22,428 nucleotides of DNA from Coptodactyla brooksi (GCA_033557675.1 JAWQRM010000469.1:1-22428); one strand, 5' to 3'. Counted from the first letter of the stretch, positions 9,892 to 19,561 are shown. Notes: generated from the sequence alone by a model not told the origin. Made by a program: numbers and translations.

Positions 9892-10823
9892 TACTAAAAA
9901 TAACTTAGATATTTACAGCAGAAGTCGAGAGTGCATCATCCATTACTTTGTTACATAACTACAGAAATACTTAGCATGCAGATACAAAAACGAGACTGCT
10001 TATAGACAATACTATTTATTTCCTTACGGGATTTCTATGTAGATTCGTTGCGCAGTTGTTTATAAATTAATTATTCAATTTTTACCAGAGTTGTGGTAGA
10101 AATTTGACGGTGGTGACAGTTTCTAGGTTATTTTGACATTTACTTTGTGTTCAGAAAAATATGCTCAAAACAGGCACAGACACGCTTAAAAATTGCAAAC
10201 TGATCAAACACTTTGCAGAATAATTTCTTTAGAATTTAGAATAACTTATTATTCTAAATTCTAAATTTTAGAAACTTTTTCATGGATGTAATATCAAACT
10301 ACCGAATAATTGGTTGAATTGTTTTTGTGAGTAATTTTTTTCGAATGACCAGCGTTCTCTGATTCAAATCTAAAAAAGGAACCGATGATCGGCATGTTCT
10401 ATTAAGTAAACATTAAATTTTCTTCATCTTTTCATCGTAGTCATTGTAAAACTTTTGCAGTGTAACATACAAGAAACTTATAAATATAAATACTATGTGC
10501 AGGCGAGATTCACGGCCTTTCATAAGTTTTTTTTTTATTTTTCAACGCCTCATATATAAAAGAGATATTTTGGCACGAGCAGTGTTCGGTTATTAGGCCA
10601 ACACGACGCGTTTCGAAACAGTGCAAACAGAGATAAGAGACCCAATAAGTTCCTCTGTGGTCAGATCCCCGCTGTTCCTTAATTAAGAATGCGACCCACA
10701 AAAAAGAAAGATAGACGCGACCGCATCAATCCTTCCGAATGGCAAGTTTGAACACTCCTATTTTTCCATCCACGTGATATGTTCACACGGCGCATGTACA
10801 CAACATATACATAGACGACTTAC
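9892..10823. other. non-coding stretch with a perfect hairpin
   Basis: A perfect 17-base palindrome lies at 10228-10244/10249-10265 with loop CTTA (arms of TTTAGAATTTAGAATAA). At 10596-10614 the minus strand reads GAAACGCGTCGTGTTGGCC, resembling the 3' half of a hammerhead ribozyme core. The 63-codon minus-strand frame at 10510-10701 shows no known domain. From about 10560 to 10860 GC content rises relative to the flanks. Confidence 0.45.
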
Positions 10824-11026
10824 GTGTGATTCGAGACTACGGCGTTGGTACCACTGTGGGGCTTGCTGTAGGGCCGCACTCTGTTGGCGTTGTTGTCTAG
10901 TAGTGACGACTGGGGACTGCTTTGATTAGAACCGCCCGGAGACAGCTTTCCTGCCAATGTGTCCAAAGAATGCAACATGATTCGTCCCGACTGCCGTTTG
11001 GAGCACAACTGAGGAGATCCTCTCAC
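10824..11026 (-). CDS. candidate internal exon, Ser/Asn/Pro-rich protein segment
   Basis: The minus strand is open from above 11026 down to a strong donor, AC|GTAAGT (intron begins at 10823). The peptide includes LCSKRQSGRIMLHSLDTL, AGKLSPGGSNQSSPQSSLLD and NNANRVRPYSKPHSGTNAV, ending VVSNHT. This looks like a real disordered, phosphorylatable protein segment rather than translated AT-rich noise. Two acceptors keep the same frame: CACAG| before GTGAGAGG (exon start 11026) and TCTCCTCAG| (exon start 11008, better pyrimidine tract). CAGGTGAGA at the first could also be a donor. GC content is near 50 percent in a 30-percent region. I do not recognise the gene. It would belong to a host gene whose other exons lie outside or are not visible here. 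Confidence 0.45.
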
Positions 11027-12279
11027 CTGTGCTACCTTTTTTTTCCACAAGATAAGATAGCCACACGCGATAACACACCTGTTATCTATTCTGGAGAACA
11101 CACATCACTGTATTTTACTGTATTCTTTTAAATATTATTCCTGTTACATTTAGTTTTGATGTCCTGTCTTTCGCCGATTTTCTTGTTTATCAAAACAACA
11201 ACAACAATAGCAACGAAACCAACCCATCATGTCTTTTCATCACTTAACTTTTCATTTATTTAGAATGTTCTTTAACCGATTGTATTTATTTTTAAAAACT
11301 ATATGGAACAAATAATTTGGTTTGAGAACGACACAGAATAGATTGAAGGCGATAAAAATAATAATAATAACACAAATTTTTATTGTTAATATTTATGCTA
11401 TGTTTGTTATTGCCGATTCTACTGATGTATTCCTGTTAGTTTCGTTTCTACTTCTGCATACAGTTTCTGTTTGTGTTTATGTTTGTAGCTACGAAAACAA
11501 AACATGTAGCGCCTGTAAGAGCACAGATAGATTAGTTTAAGCCCATAAATTTAAAATAAAAGACAGCATAATTACACAATAATCTCAAGCATTGTACAGT
11601 CATGAGGAACAACAAAAAACTATTCATTGTCTTTTAAACATCACGTTACTTTTCTCGGAAACAAGCGATTTATAATAGTTTATTACAAGCTATCTATAAT
11701 AAGAGCTAATGGACAAAATTATTACCTACTCTTCTTTTATCTTTCGCCTCGACTACCTGGTAGCTTTACACTTCTATTTAACACTTTGCTCAACATAAAT
11801 TTATATGTCAATAATCACTATTTTCCAGGCTGATATGACGTGGTCGTTTCTGTATTGCAAACGTTTCGGCATGCTTACTGCTAGTATCTTCACTGCATAC
11901 AGATTTTAGCACTAATCAAACTGCTAAACTGACGATGCAAACAACGAAAAAGGGTGAAACGTTTGCACTTAAGCATTGAACACGGTATGTAATTGCGTAT
12001 ATAGCATTATACTTTTATAATTATCGGTGGATTTATATATTGCCAATATCAATACGTTAGGAATGTAATTCAACTTGATATAAACGTAAATTATGTAACG
12101 ATGATGCAATGATGGTTATTAATAGACGAGTATGAGGCAAGTTACGATACGAGCCGTAGGCGAGTGTCCTAAGCTTCACACCAATACATTAATAAAGCCA
12201 TTACATGAAACACTATTTTTAATGAGACCAAAATATAAAAAAAATCGAATATTCTGTGAAAATGAGAAATAGTGTCATA
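11027..12279. other. non-coding stretch
   Basis: No supported gene is seen; open frames at 11322-11540 and 11627-11833 are F/Y/I-rich and match nothing. A CAA-rich stretch lies near 11193-11212. An exact inverted pair, GCAAACGTTTC (11857-11867) and GAAACGTTTGC (11956-11966), frames about 90 bases (see findings). Confidence 0.45.
11857..11966. repeat. inverted pair of GAAACGTTTGC modules
   Basis: Two 11-base arms are exact reverse complements. Inside, the plus strand has CTGACGA (11929-11935) before GAAAC, and the minus strand has GTGAAGA (11893-11887) before GAAAC. Each half therefore loosely resembles the CUGANGA...GAAAC core order of hammerhead ribozymes, but convincing stems are not visible. 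TGCAAAC (11936-11942) can also pair with GTTTGCA (11961-11967). Confidence 0.4.
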
Positions 12280-13650
12280 ATATTCGTTAATCTCTATCCA
12301 AATGTATCTTATTGCAACACATGTAGCAGATATCTAACAAAAGAATATTTAAATATTAAGAATTATATTAAACTGTTTTCCTTAACAGCTGTACATTTTA
12401 TATGGTAATTCGAAAATCAATTATAATATTCATATTAATGGTGTAATTAATATGCAAATAATTTGAGCACTTTTCTGATATTCCTGTTAATACTGTAATT
12501 ATAAATTTATATGTTACATATAAATTTATTACTGCTATCATAATTTATAGTTACATACATTTTAATTTTATATTTTCAAGTATAATGTTATACAACATAA
12601 TATGAACACTTTTTTTATATCCCTGTTAATAATCAGTTATTACACTTGTTAAAAAGCTGTCAAATATTACCACAAATGTTGGGAAAATCAGGATAATGAG
12701 GTTAAAATACTAGCATCTACTTGAACTAAATTTGTAAATCAAATTTGTTTTAAAATTGTACCTAATCTATTTAATTTTCTCATTGATGATATACCTACAC
12801 AGCATATTAATGAAAGTTAACTTAAAAGCTTCCGATATTCCTGTTTACAACACTGTACTATCTTTAAAAGAATTTTAAAGCATATATTCTAACCCAAACA
12901 ATATATTTAATTTTAAATGTTACCTAATATTTTGAATGCTCTCTTCGATGATGTAACATGATTAAACTTAATATACCTGCATAGTGTAATAGTATGCAAA
13001 TTTTTGAATTTTTCTCCTAATAATCCTATTAATACTACAGTTATATTATAATATTTGTTAAAAATTTAACAATCGAATCTAACCGCAAATAACTGACAGG
13101 AAATTTTTTTAAAAAACCTTAAATGTCAGTTAAAATTGTGTAATTGTTTTCTGCGATTTTGTAACATAATAGCTTTGTTATATACATGGCAATATTGTAG
13201 TGATAACACTTGTTAAACAGTTATAAACGATGGACACAAATAACAATAAGAGAAATGTATTCTAATCCAAATGCTAAGTGTTAGTTAAACTTTTATTCAG
13301 TTGTTTTAATGTGTTCTGTGATGGTATAAGATGACTATTATGTTTCTTATAGGTACAATAGTATGTAAAATAATTGAAACCATTATTTTATATTATTTGT
13401 CTAATAAAATAATATGAAAATCTTGTAAGTAATCTTTCTACTCAAGAATTAAATTTGAATTCAAGCTGTCATATTTTTTAATATTTTTCTTGATGTTGCA
13501 ACATGATTTAATTTAACCATTAATTTGACCATTGATTAACTATGATTTAACCTGATTTAGTTTATTACATAATGTAATTAGCGTGACAAATAATCTAATC
13601 GTCTGTTCATTTTCTAATATTCCTATACATGTTGTAAAAAAAATTTTAAA
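12280..13650. repeat. degenerate tandem array, period about 175 bp
   Basis: A recurring block order is seen: TTCTAACCCAAA-like, TTAAATGTTA(C/G), GATGATGTAACATGATTAAA, AATAGTATGCAAA, TGATATTCCTGTTAATACTG, then ACTTGTTAAA. The GATGATG(T)AACATGA anchor recurs near 12784, 12946, 13153, 13319 and 13491 (spacing about 162-207). The ATTCCTGTTAATA anchor recurs near 12481, 12621, 12838, 13021 and 13619. Copies are strongly diverged and interrupted. A perfect 13-base hairpin lies at 12501-12529. No coding potential is seen. Confidence 0.55.
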
Positions 13651-13655
13651 CATTT

Positions 13656-13666
<11 letters not shown>

Positions 13667-13701
<35 letters not shown>
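13667..13701. repeat. (TA)n microsatellite
   Basis: About 17 TA dinucleotides at the right edge of the degenerate tandem array. Confidence 0.96.
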
Positions 13702-13703
<2 letters not shown>

Positions 13704-14299
13704 AAATTGCACCTGCCTTTTAAATTATCTAACTGCCATACGATTAAATTTGACATGAATTTTATGAAAACTAATGTAATAAATACTTTTTATGATAGAA
13801 AATAGAATGGTTGATATTGTTTGTTGATTGATATTGTCTGATTTATAATGTTCACATTACACATGTAATTTTGACATTTTATAGCTATCTTCACTGTACT
13901 AATAATTATAAATAAAAATAAAATAGTAATATTACAATATGATGCAGTAATACCATAAAAGATCACGATTTCTATATACAATGGGTTGAAATTAAAAGAA
14001 AAAATGTATGTCTATATTTAAGAAAAGAATAATTTGAAAGAAGATTTAAATTGAAATAAAAAAAAGTGACTTTTGTTCATTATTTCATTTTATTCACACT
14101 TTCAATACACTCAGTATTCAAATTCAACTCACTCAGCATTCAAATCACTACATTGTGAAACTATTAAAAAATTACCCCATCATGGGTGTACAAATAAGTT
14201 ACAAAATCTTCAATTATACAAACGTGTACACTTGTAATGTAGTGTGGCGTACAAATTTTTGTATGGTGTACAAATTTATTTGTTATAGTGTTAGTATTG
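13702..14299. other. non-coding stretch with short direct repeats
   Basis: CACTCAG(T/C)ATTCAAAT occurs at 14108 and again at 14130, a 22-base tandem duplication. (G)TGTACAAAT/GCGTACAAAT recurs near 14187, 14249 and 14268. The frame at 13790-13981 on minus is low-complexity I/Y-rich and not a credible gene. Confidence 0.45.
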
Positions 14300-16070
14300 T
14301 GAAAAAAGAAACAAAGTAAAGCGGCAGATTTATGTTACCTGTAATAAAATTTGGAAATGATGTGATCTAATAAATCTTTAAATAGAACACTTAAATTTTG
14401 ATAAAGCAAGCGTTCATAAAATTTGTAAATTTATCGATATTCACATTTCCAATAGGAAACAATCTATAACAAAGTTTTGACAGCATAATATACTGTTCTG
14501 TGTAGCCCAATTTCGGACACAATTCTTAAAAGTGTCATTTTGTGAACTTTTGCATAAAAATATAATTATTCTGTAGCGCTCAATTTGCTTACTAAAGAAA
14601 ACCATATCTTTTTGGTAAAATGTATGTTGTAGGACCCATTGTAATCAAAATACGATCGTTTAAAATACTCCGATTATAATATGAGATGTACTAGGTTATG
14701 AATATAAAAAAATAAAGTAAGAGATTTAGGTTACTTACAATAACTCTTATCAATTATAAGAGTTACAAAACAAAATTATTTTTTATGGTAAAACTAGTGA
14801 TAACATGATTAAATTTCTTGAATTCAAAGATTGATTCATTTCGTTGATCTATAATTAGTTAGCAAGGATTCAGGTGTAAAATTATGCTTAAAAGTAATAT
14901 TTTACTGTAATGTGCAGAATGTGAAATGAGAGTTGAATTCAAATCTGTTAAGAGCTTATTTTTATCTGATTATTGTTGAGGGTGATTATTGGTTATAAAA
15001 TCTAATCAACTGCCTAATAAAGAGAAATCACTTTTTATAAATTACGTAAATTATCTCAACAAATTATAATCAAAAAATATTAATAATAAAATGAAAAATA
15101 AATAAATAGAAGACAAATGGAAGCAGAAGTACCATACAAATCAAAAACATAAAACATTGAAATACGATTGCTTAAAGGACTGGTGATAATATTACGTGCA
15201 ATGAATTATGAATACTGGTAATAACTCTAATAAACTATATTGACAGACTATGAAGTGTATAAATAAAACTGAACGTTGGAATTATGAAAAAATAACTCTA
15301 TATAAAGCTTACTTCAAAGTAGTGACTTTGATGACCTGGTAATTATCCAGGTCATCAAAGTCCATTTAACCAAACAATATTAATGATATTACCATAATAT
15401 TGTGTAATTCGTAAATTTCTTTAGTTTTATTTATTATGCTCTAACTAGAGATAATATTGAATTTGTTTAATTTAATAATTATTAAATATCCACCTATTTC
15501 AAAAATTTTTATATAAATTATCTCAATAAAAGACTATAAAAAATGAATGAAAGGAGTACAGAAATATAGATATCATAAAAATCAAGGATAATAAAATATT
15601 TATACCGAAGATACATTTTAATATCCGTTGTTTTTGAAATACGATCTCTTAAAATACTCTGATGGCAATATCAGACGTATTAGGTTATGAATATTATGAA
15701 AAAAAAAAAAATAAAGCGTCAAATTTATGTTACTTGCAATAACTCTTATAAATTATGTTGACAGGCTGTGATGTTTTCGGATATATCCGAACGGTGAAAT
15801 TGTGATAAAAATAACCGTTCGTAAAGTTTGCTTCTGTTTTACTTTTATTTATTATGGTATAGCTAGTTATACTATTGAATTTGCTTGATTAATTAGACTG
15901 CTTGCAGAGATATTTAGAGAAAAAAGTAGAAATATTTATAAGAATTAAATACAAAATATGATAAATGATTATAAACTATATTACATTGAATGAATTTTTT
16001 AATACCTATAGAAAGTAGGACTGTTTGAAATACTTTGCTTGTAATATGTGGTGTATTAGGTTGGAACAAG
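14300..16070. repeat. second degenerate tandem array, period about 390-510 bp
   Basis: AAATACGAT(C/T)...TTAAAATACTC occurs near 14649, 15161 and 15638, with a weaker copy AATACTTTGC near 16029. It is followed each time by GTATTAGGTTATGAATAT-like sequence, AAATAAAG(C/T), GATTTATGTTACTTGCAATA and ACTCTTATAAATTATRTTGACAG. The unit seen at 14321 (GCGGCAGATTTATGTTACCTG) is a partial earlier copy. No coding potential is seen. The array is followed by a stretch with related A/T-rich words but no clear unit. Confidence 0.5.
15324..15362. repeat. perfect 16-bp inverted repeat (hairpin)
   Basis: GACTTTGATGACCTGG (15324-15339) faces its exact complement at 15347-15362 across loop TAATTAT. It lies inside one unit of the long-period tandem array and has no counterpart in the neighbouring units I compared. 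Confidence 0.93.
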
Positions 16071-16953
16071 TGATAACAATAAATTACGCCCAATATTATC
16101 ATAGATATAAAATTAAAACGCTATAAGAGAATTTCATAAAAGTTACTACGATAGCTTTGCACCATTGTTCAATATTAAAATTAAAAGATGAGAAATTTAA
16201 AATATTATATTATATACACCGAAAAATAAAAGAGGTAAACATGAACGGTTACATGAAATATGATAAGTGAATGGAATTAACTTCCTAAATAACAGTAATA
16301 AACACGTGTTAAAAATGACCTACCTCCAGTATTACCATAGATATAATGATGAGAACCACTATTTAATAAGGTAAACATTAGTAACAATAAAACTTGTAAA
16401 ATTCCGTTGGTTAGTTGTCACGTAATCGTGTTCGAGAAAGTTATGTTTAGTTTAGAGAAGCTGTTTTCTAATTTGCCTTGTAATTTGGGATACGGTGTGT
16501 TAATTTCATATTGTCCATTAGTTGAGAGACGTTTAGCGAACTTTTCAAAATAATTTTTATTCATTCTATTCCCGAGAAAAGTAGCGATTGCAGTATAATG
16601 GAATCGACATTGGTAGATGATTGTACAAGTAGAGATTACAATGCAATATTGCACACGAAAGCGTTTTTTTGTTGTTCTTTTTAAAGACAGATCGAGACGG
16701 GAACAGGACATAGAGCACACTGGACACTGAATAAAAAACGACTTCAGCGACGAATAATACCATAATGAGTATACAAAATAAAAAGAAAAATACAAAAAAG
16801 CTTGACTTTGTCAACATTTCCAACGGAATTTTAACGCAAAACCAAGTGACTTGAAAAACATTTTTTTGTTTGCCCGAACTATGCACTACTACTGCCTGGT
16901 GGTACTTTTTCAAGAACTGTAACTTTTTCGTCTTCGTACTTCGTTTGTTTCAG
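16071..16953. other. non-coding stretch, possible 5' exon region
   Basis: Two overlapping minus-strand open frames (16418-16795, 125 codons; 16566-16913, 115 codons) are the longest in this area but are cysteine/phenylalanine/tyrosine-rich and match no family I know. On plus, two short frames start at ATG 16443 (36 codons) and 16600 (28 codons). They could be upstream ORFs if the following GC-rich block is an exon of a plus-strand transcript. The stretch ends in TTCGTTTGTTTCAG, a strong splice acceptor. Confidence 0.35.
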
Positions 16954-17169
16954 TGACATTTAATAGGTCCGGTGGCTGAGTCCCGAGCCCGTCACGGTCC
17001 AGTTCAGCGGCGTATCCGCCGGGACATACCCGGCGAACGTCAACGACCCGACGGTCCAGACGTCACTGACGGCCGGCTCGGGACTGAAAACCGAAGGCGT
17101 CGCGACGCCAGGCGCAAGCGTCCTGTGCGCGTCGCGGAGGTGAGAGCGTAGGCCTACCAGGACTCGAAG
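16954..17169 (+). other. GC- and CpG-rich exon-like block
   Basis: GC content jumps to roughly 65 percent with dense CpG, against about 30 percent around it. The left edge is the acceptor TTTGTTTCAG|TG. The right edge is the donor GAAG|GTAAGT at 17169/17170, with a second donor, GGAG|GTGAGA, at 17139/17140. One plus frame is open 16967-17140 and reads WLSPEPVTVQFSGVSAGTYP, NVNDPTVQTSLTAGSGLKTE and GVATPGASVLCASRR, with strongly GC-ending codons. Another plus frame (16957-17148) and one minus frame are also open, as expected when stops are rare in GC-rich DNA. AGTCCCGAGCC (16979-16989) and GGCTCGGGACT form an exact 11-base inverted pair around the core. It may be a host exon, a CpG-rich 5' exon, or a fragment of a GC-rich repeat. 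I do not recognise a protein. Confidence 0.4.
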
Positions 17170-17257
17170 GTAAGTATTCTTGTCGCGGCTACGGGCTGCA
17201 AAAGACGCCAGGGGCTGCGGTTTTCCGAAGCCGTCATTGCGAAAACCATTTCTTCCT

Positions 17258-17828
17258 AATATGGTCCAATATTTTCACGGCCATCACCAATTATTTCAAT
17301 CAGATATGTTAATATAGTTAAATTCAGTCTCAATAAAATCTTATCATAGCATCATTAAACAAATACTTAATATTTGGTGTAAAAACCCTTTGTCTTTGCA
17401 ATAGTTCCAGCAGCCCATTCTTCAATTCATCTTCCTTGGAGATTTCGTGTTTCGATCATGTTCGTATCAGGTGACTGTCGGAGGTGTCAACAAGTGGAAA
17501 TAGTTTTATATGATCCAGGACTACACAATTCCCGACTTGTGCTTCTCACTAGCTTTGAGGTTCTCCTTGTTTACCTTAGGATTTGATTTCCGCCAGACGT
17601 AGGACATCAACATGTAGTTCAACATGTATTCGTCTGCGAAAATTACTCTGTTCCAGAAGACAGTATTGATTTTGTCCCTTCCAAACTAGTCCAGATGGGA
17701 AGTAATATATTTTTCTGGGCTGTTTTGTTTTGCAATTTTTGGTATGGTTTTTAGCTTCTTCAGCGATTCAGTCTTTATCTCCTTAATGTTGGCAAAACAT
17801 GGACGGATGAAGGAATGAAATGATAACA
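17258..17828 (-). pseudogene. Tc1-like transposase relic with internal deletion
   Basis: On minus, from about 17800 down, the frame reads KTIPKIAKQNSPEKYITSHL, FWNRVIFADEY and YVWRKSNPKVNKENLKASEK. This follows the Tc1 order: catalytic-domain start with the first Asp in V-I-F-x-D-E, then Y-V-W-R and N-P. After KHKSGIV the central catalytic region (second Asp and the D/E) is deleted. The C-terminus returns as ISKEDELK and IAKTKGFYTKY with its stop at 17367-17369, matching the GGxTKY-type end of the family. Beyond the stop, TATGGTCCAATATTTTCACG near 17260 looks like the inner part of a terminal inverted repeat. Its partner is not found on the other side, where the neighbouring plus-strand transposon begins. 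It cannot be active. Confidence 0.75.
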
Positions 17829-18444
17829 CAAGATCAACTAGACAAGTCGCCAAGGAATTGGGTATGTGCAATAAAAATGTGTTACAAATTTTGTGCAAGC
17901 ATGATTATACGTGCTATCGAGGGATATCTCCCGAAAATAATTTTGTGGACAAAGTGGAAAAGGCCGGTCAAGGTGAAGATTTTACTGCAAATATTGTTTT
18001 CATCAATGTCATGAGAATACTTTTTCATTACATGGAAAGCACAAACCATCTGTTGTTCGATATTGGTCTTATGAAAACGTGCATAAAAATTTTTTTGCAA
18101 ACATTCAATATCCCCTACGGTTTAAGATTTGGACTAAAATCTTGGGTGACCATTTAAATGATCAGAGATATCGTGATTTATTTGAATCGCGAATAGCTCC
18201 AGCTACTCAGAGCACTCCTGCAATACACTTGGTAATTGTTTGGTTTCAGCAAGGCAGCATAGAATGCATGTGTAAGACATGGGATGTGTACGACATTTGA
18301 AAATGGCGCCAAAGGTCTCCGGATTTACCTCCAAACTACTTTTTAAAAGCTATTGGGGTATGCCGTGACGATGTTTATATAAAACCACAAAAATTGTTTT
18401 GGGATCAGTTACCTGCATTAAACATTTGATTATTGGACAAGAAT
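17829..18444 (+). pseudogene. IS630/Tc1-mariner-type transposase relic
   Basis: The start reads TRSTRQVAKELGMCNKNVLQ, a helix-turn-helix typical of this group. It continues ISPENNFVDKVE and GEDFTANIVFIN (up to about 18000). A frameshift near 18060-18075 leads to YWSYENVHKNFF, FKIWTKILGDHLND, RYRDLFE and VIVWFQQGS. After TGA at 18298-18300 the same frame gives KWRQRSPDLPPNYF and VYIKPQKL, stopping at 18427. This is the order W-S-x-E-N-P-H, V-W-x-G-I-x-G-D-H-L, W-F-Q-Q-D, S-P-D-L-T-P-x-D of the family. All three catalytic positions look lost: F-T-D-E is FINV, the Asp after WFQQ is missing, and the last Asp is Asn (SPDLPPN). The C-terminal tail is absent just before the mariner insertion. Confidence 0.75.
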
Positions 18445-18446
18445 TA

Positions 18447-18477
18447 TTGGGTTGTTTGGAAAGTAATTTCGTTTTTT
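18447..18477. repeat. mariner left terminal inverted repeat
   Basis: It begins TTGGGTTGTTTGGAAAG directly after TA. It pairs with the right repeat with three mismatches. Confidence 0.93.
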
Positions 18478-18621
18478 ACGCACCAGAGGCGTTAGTTCTA
18501 TTTTAACTAGCCAATTTCATTCTAGACATTATATATTCTAGCAGCTAACACTGCAAAGTTTATGTGTGAAAATGTTTTGTTCGGTTCTGTGCAATTATTT
18601 TCTTTTTGTGTCTTATGAAAC

Positions 18622-19561
18622 ATGGAGAATCAACAACAGCATTTTCGGCACATTTTGCTTTTTTATCATAAAAAAAAGGTAAAAATACCGTAGAAGCGAG
18701 AAAAGAATTGGTCGATGTATACGGAGAATATGTATTGACAGAATGCCAGTGTCAAAACTGGTTTGTAATTTTTCTTGCAAAAGTTTCCAAAACTTTATGC
18801 AAGTTTTACTTTATGCAAAATTTATGGGAGCTCTTTCCAGACTGTTTGGGAGAATGCCACGATCGATCTCACTATAAGTGTACCGTCATCAACTGGAAAA
18901 ATTGCATGATTTTTTTGCCAAAATTTTTGCATGAACTGGTTTGCAACATTTTTTGCCAAAATTTGTTGTAAGTTTGTAAAATTTTTGGGAGAATACCACG
19001 ATCAATTCTAAAGTGTACTGTCATCATTTGGAGAGATAAATTGCATGATTTTTTGCAAACTGGTTTGCAATTCTCTTTGCAAAAGTTTGCAAAATTCTTT
19101 GCAAGTTGGCAAAATTTTTGGGTGCTCTTTTCAAAATTTTTACACGAATACCACGATCAATTCTAAAGTGTACTGTCATCAACTGGACAAATTGCATGTT
19201 TCACTCAAACAGAAAAGGCCAGAGTTGGTCAATGGAAAAGGTGTAGTGTTCCACCAAGATAATGAGAGACCGCATATCAGTTTGATAACTCGGCAAAACC
19301 TTTTACAGCTTGGATGGGATGTACTACTCGTACCACATCTATAACATTCTCCAGATCTGGCTCTACAATTTTTTTTGGACGGCAAAACCTTTCCTTCAAA
19401 TGAAACTGTCAGAAATGACTTGGTTCAGTTCTTTTGCCAGCAAGGATCAGACGTTTTTAATTTAATGTTTTTTTAAGTCTTTAAAGAAACGTGGAATCAT
19501 GTTACTACAAGAAAGATGGCAAAAAGTTTTGGACGAAAATGGTGAATATGTAATTACATAA
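18622..19561 (+). pseudogene. mariner transposase, internally deleted and rearranged
   Basis: The start MENQQQHFRHILLFYHKKK is the mariner N-terminal DNA-binding region. A frameshift in an A8 run is followed by VEARKELVDVYGEYVLTECQ and CQNWF. From there the gene is replaced by a tandem array up to 19200, so the rest of the HTH region and the first catalytic Asp are missing. Similarity resumes with NSKVYCHQLDKLH, KRPELVNGKGVVFHQDNERP (second catalytic Asp kept), ITRQNLLQLGWDVL and SPDLA. A small deletion removes the last catalytic Asp region (SPDLAxxD) and joins to DGKTFPSNE. After further frameshifts the end reads ERWQKVLDENGEYVIT with stop at 19559-19561. A functional protein is impossible from this copy. 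Confidence 0.93.
18756..19200 (+). repeat. three-unit tandem array inside mariner
   Basis: Units begin at AACTGGTTTG(C/T)AA at 18756, 18934 and 19058 (lengths about 178, 124 and 143). Each runs through a TTGCAAAAGTTTGCAAAATT-like stretch, (GA)ATACCACGATCAATTCTAA, GTGTACTGTCATCAACTGGA and ATTGCATG. The first piece is the codons for NWF in the transposase N-terminal part, and the last is the codons for NTTINSKVYCHQLDKLH from its catalytic part. The unit is therefore a fusion of two distant gene segments, multiplied. Confidence 0.85.

Noticed and set aside
16418..16913. Overlapping minus-strand frames of 125 and 115 codons
   Set aside because: They overlap in different frames on the same strand, are rich in F, Y, C and S, and match nothing known. 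Chance is the likely explanation in AT-rich DNA.
17858..18157. 99-codon plus-strand frame as an independent gene
   Set aside because: Its first two thirds are the N-terminal half of the IS630/Tc1-type relic. The end past about 18070 is out of frame with the family.
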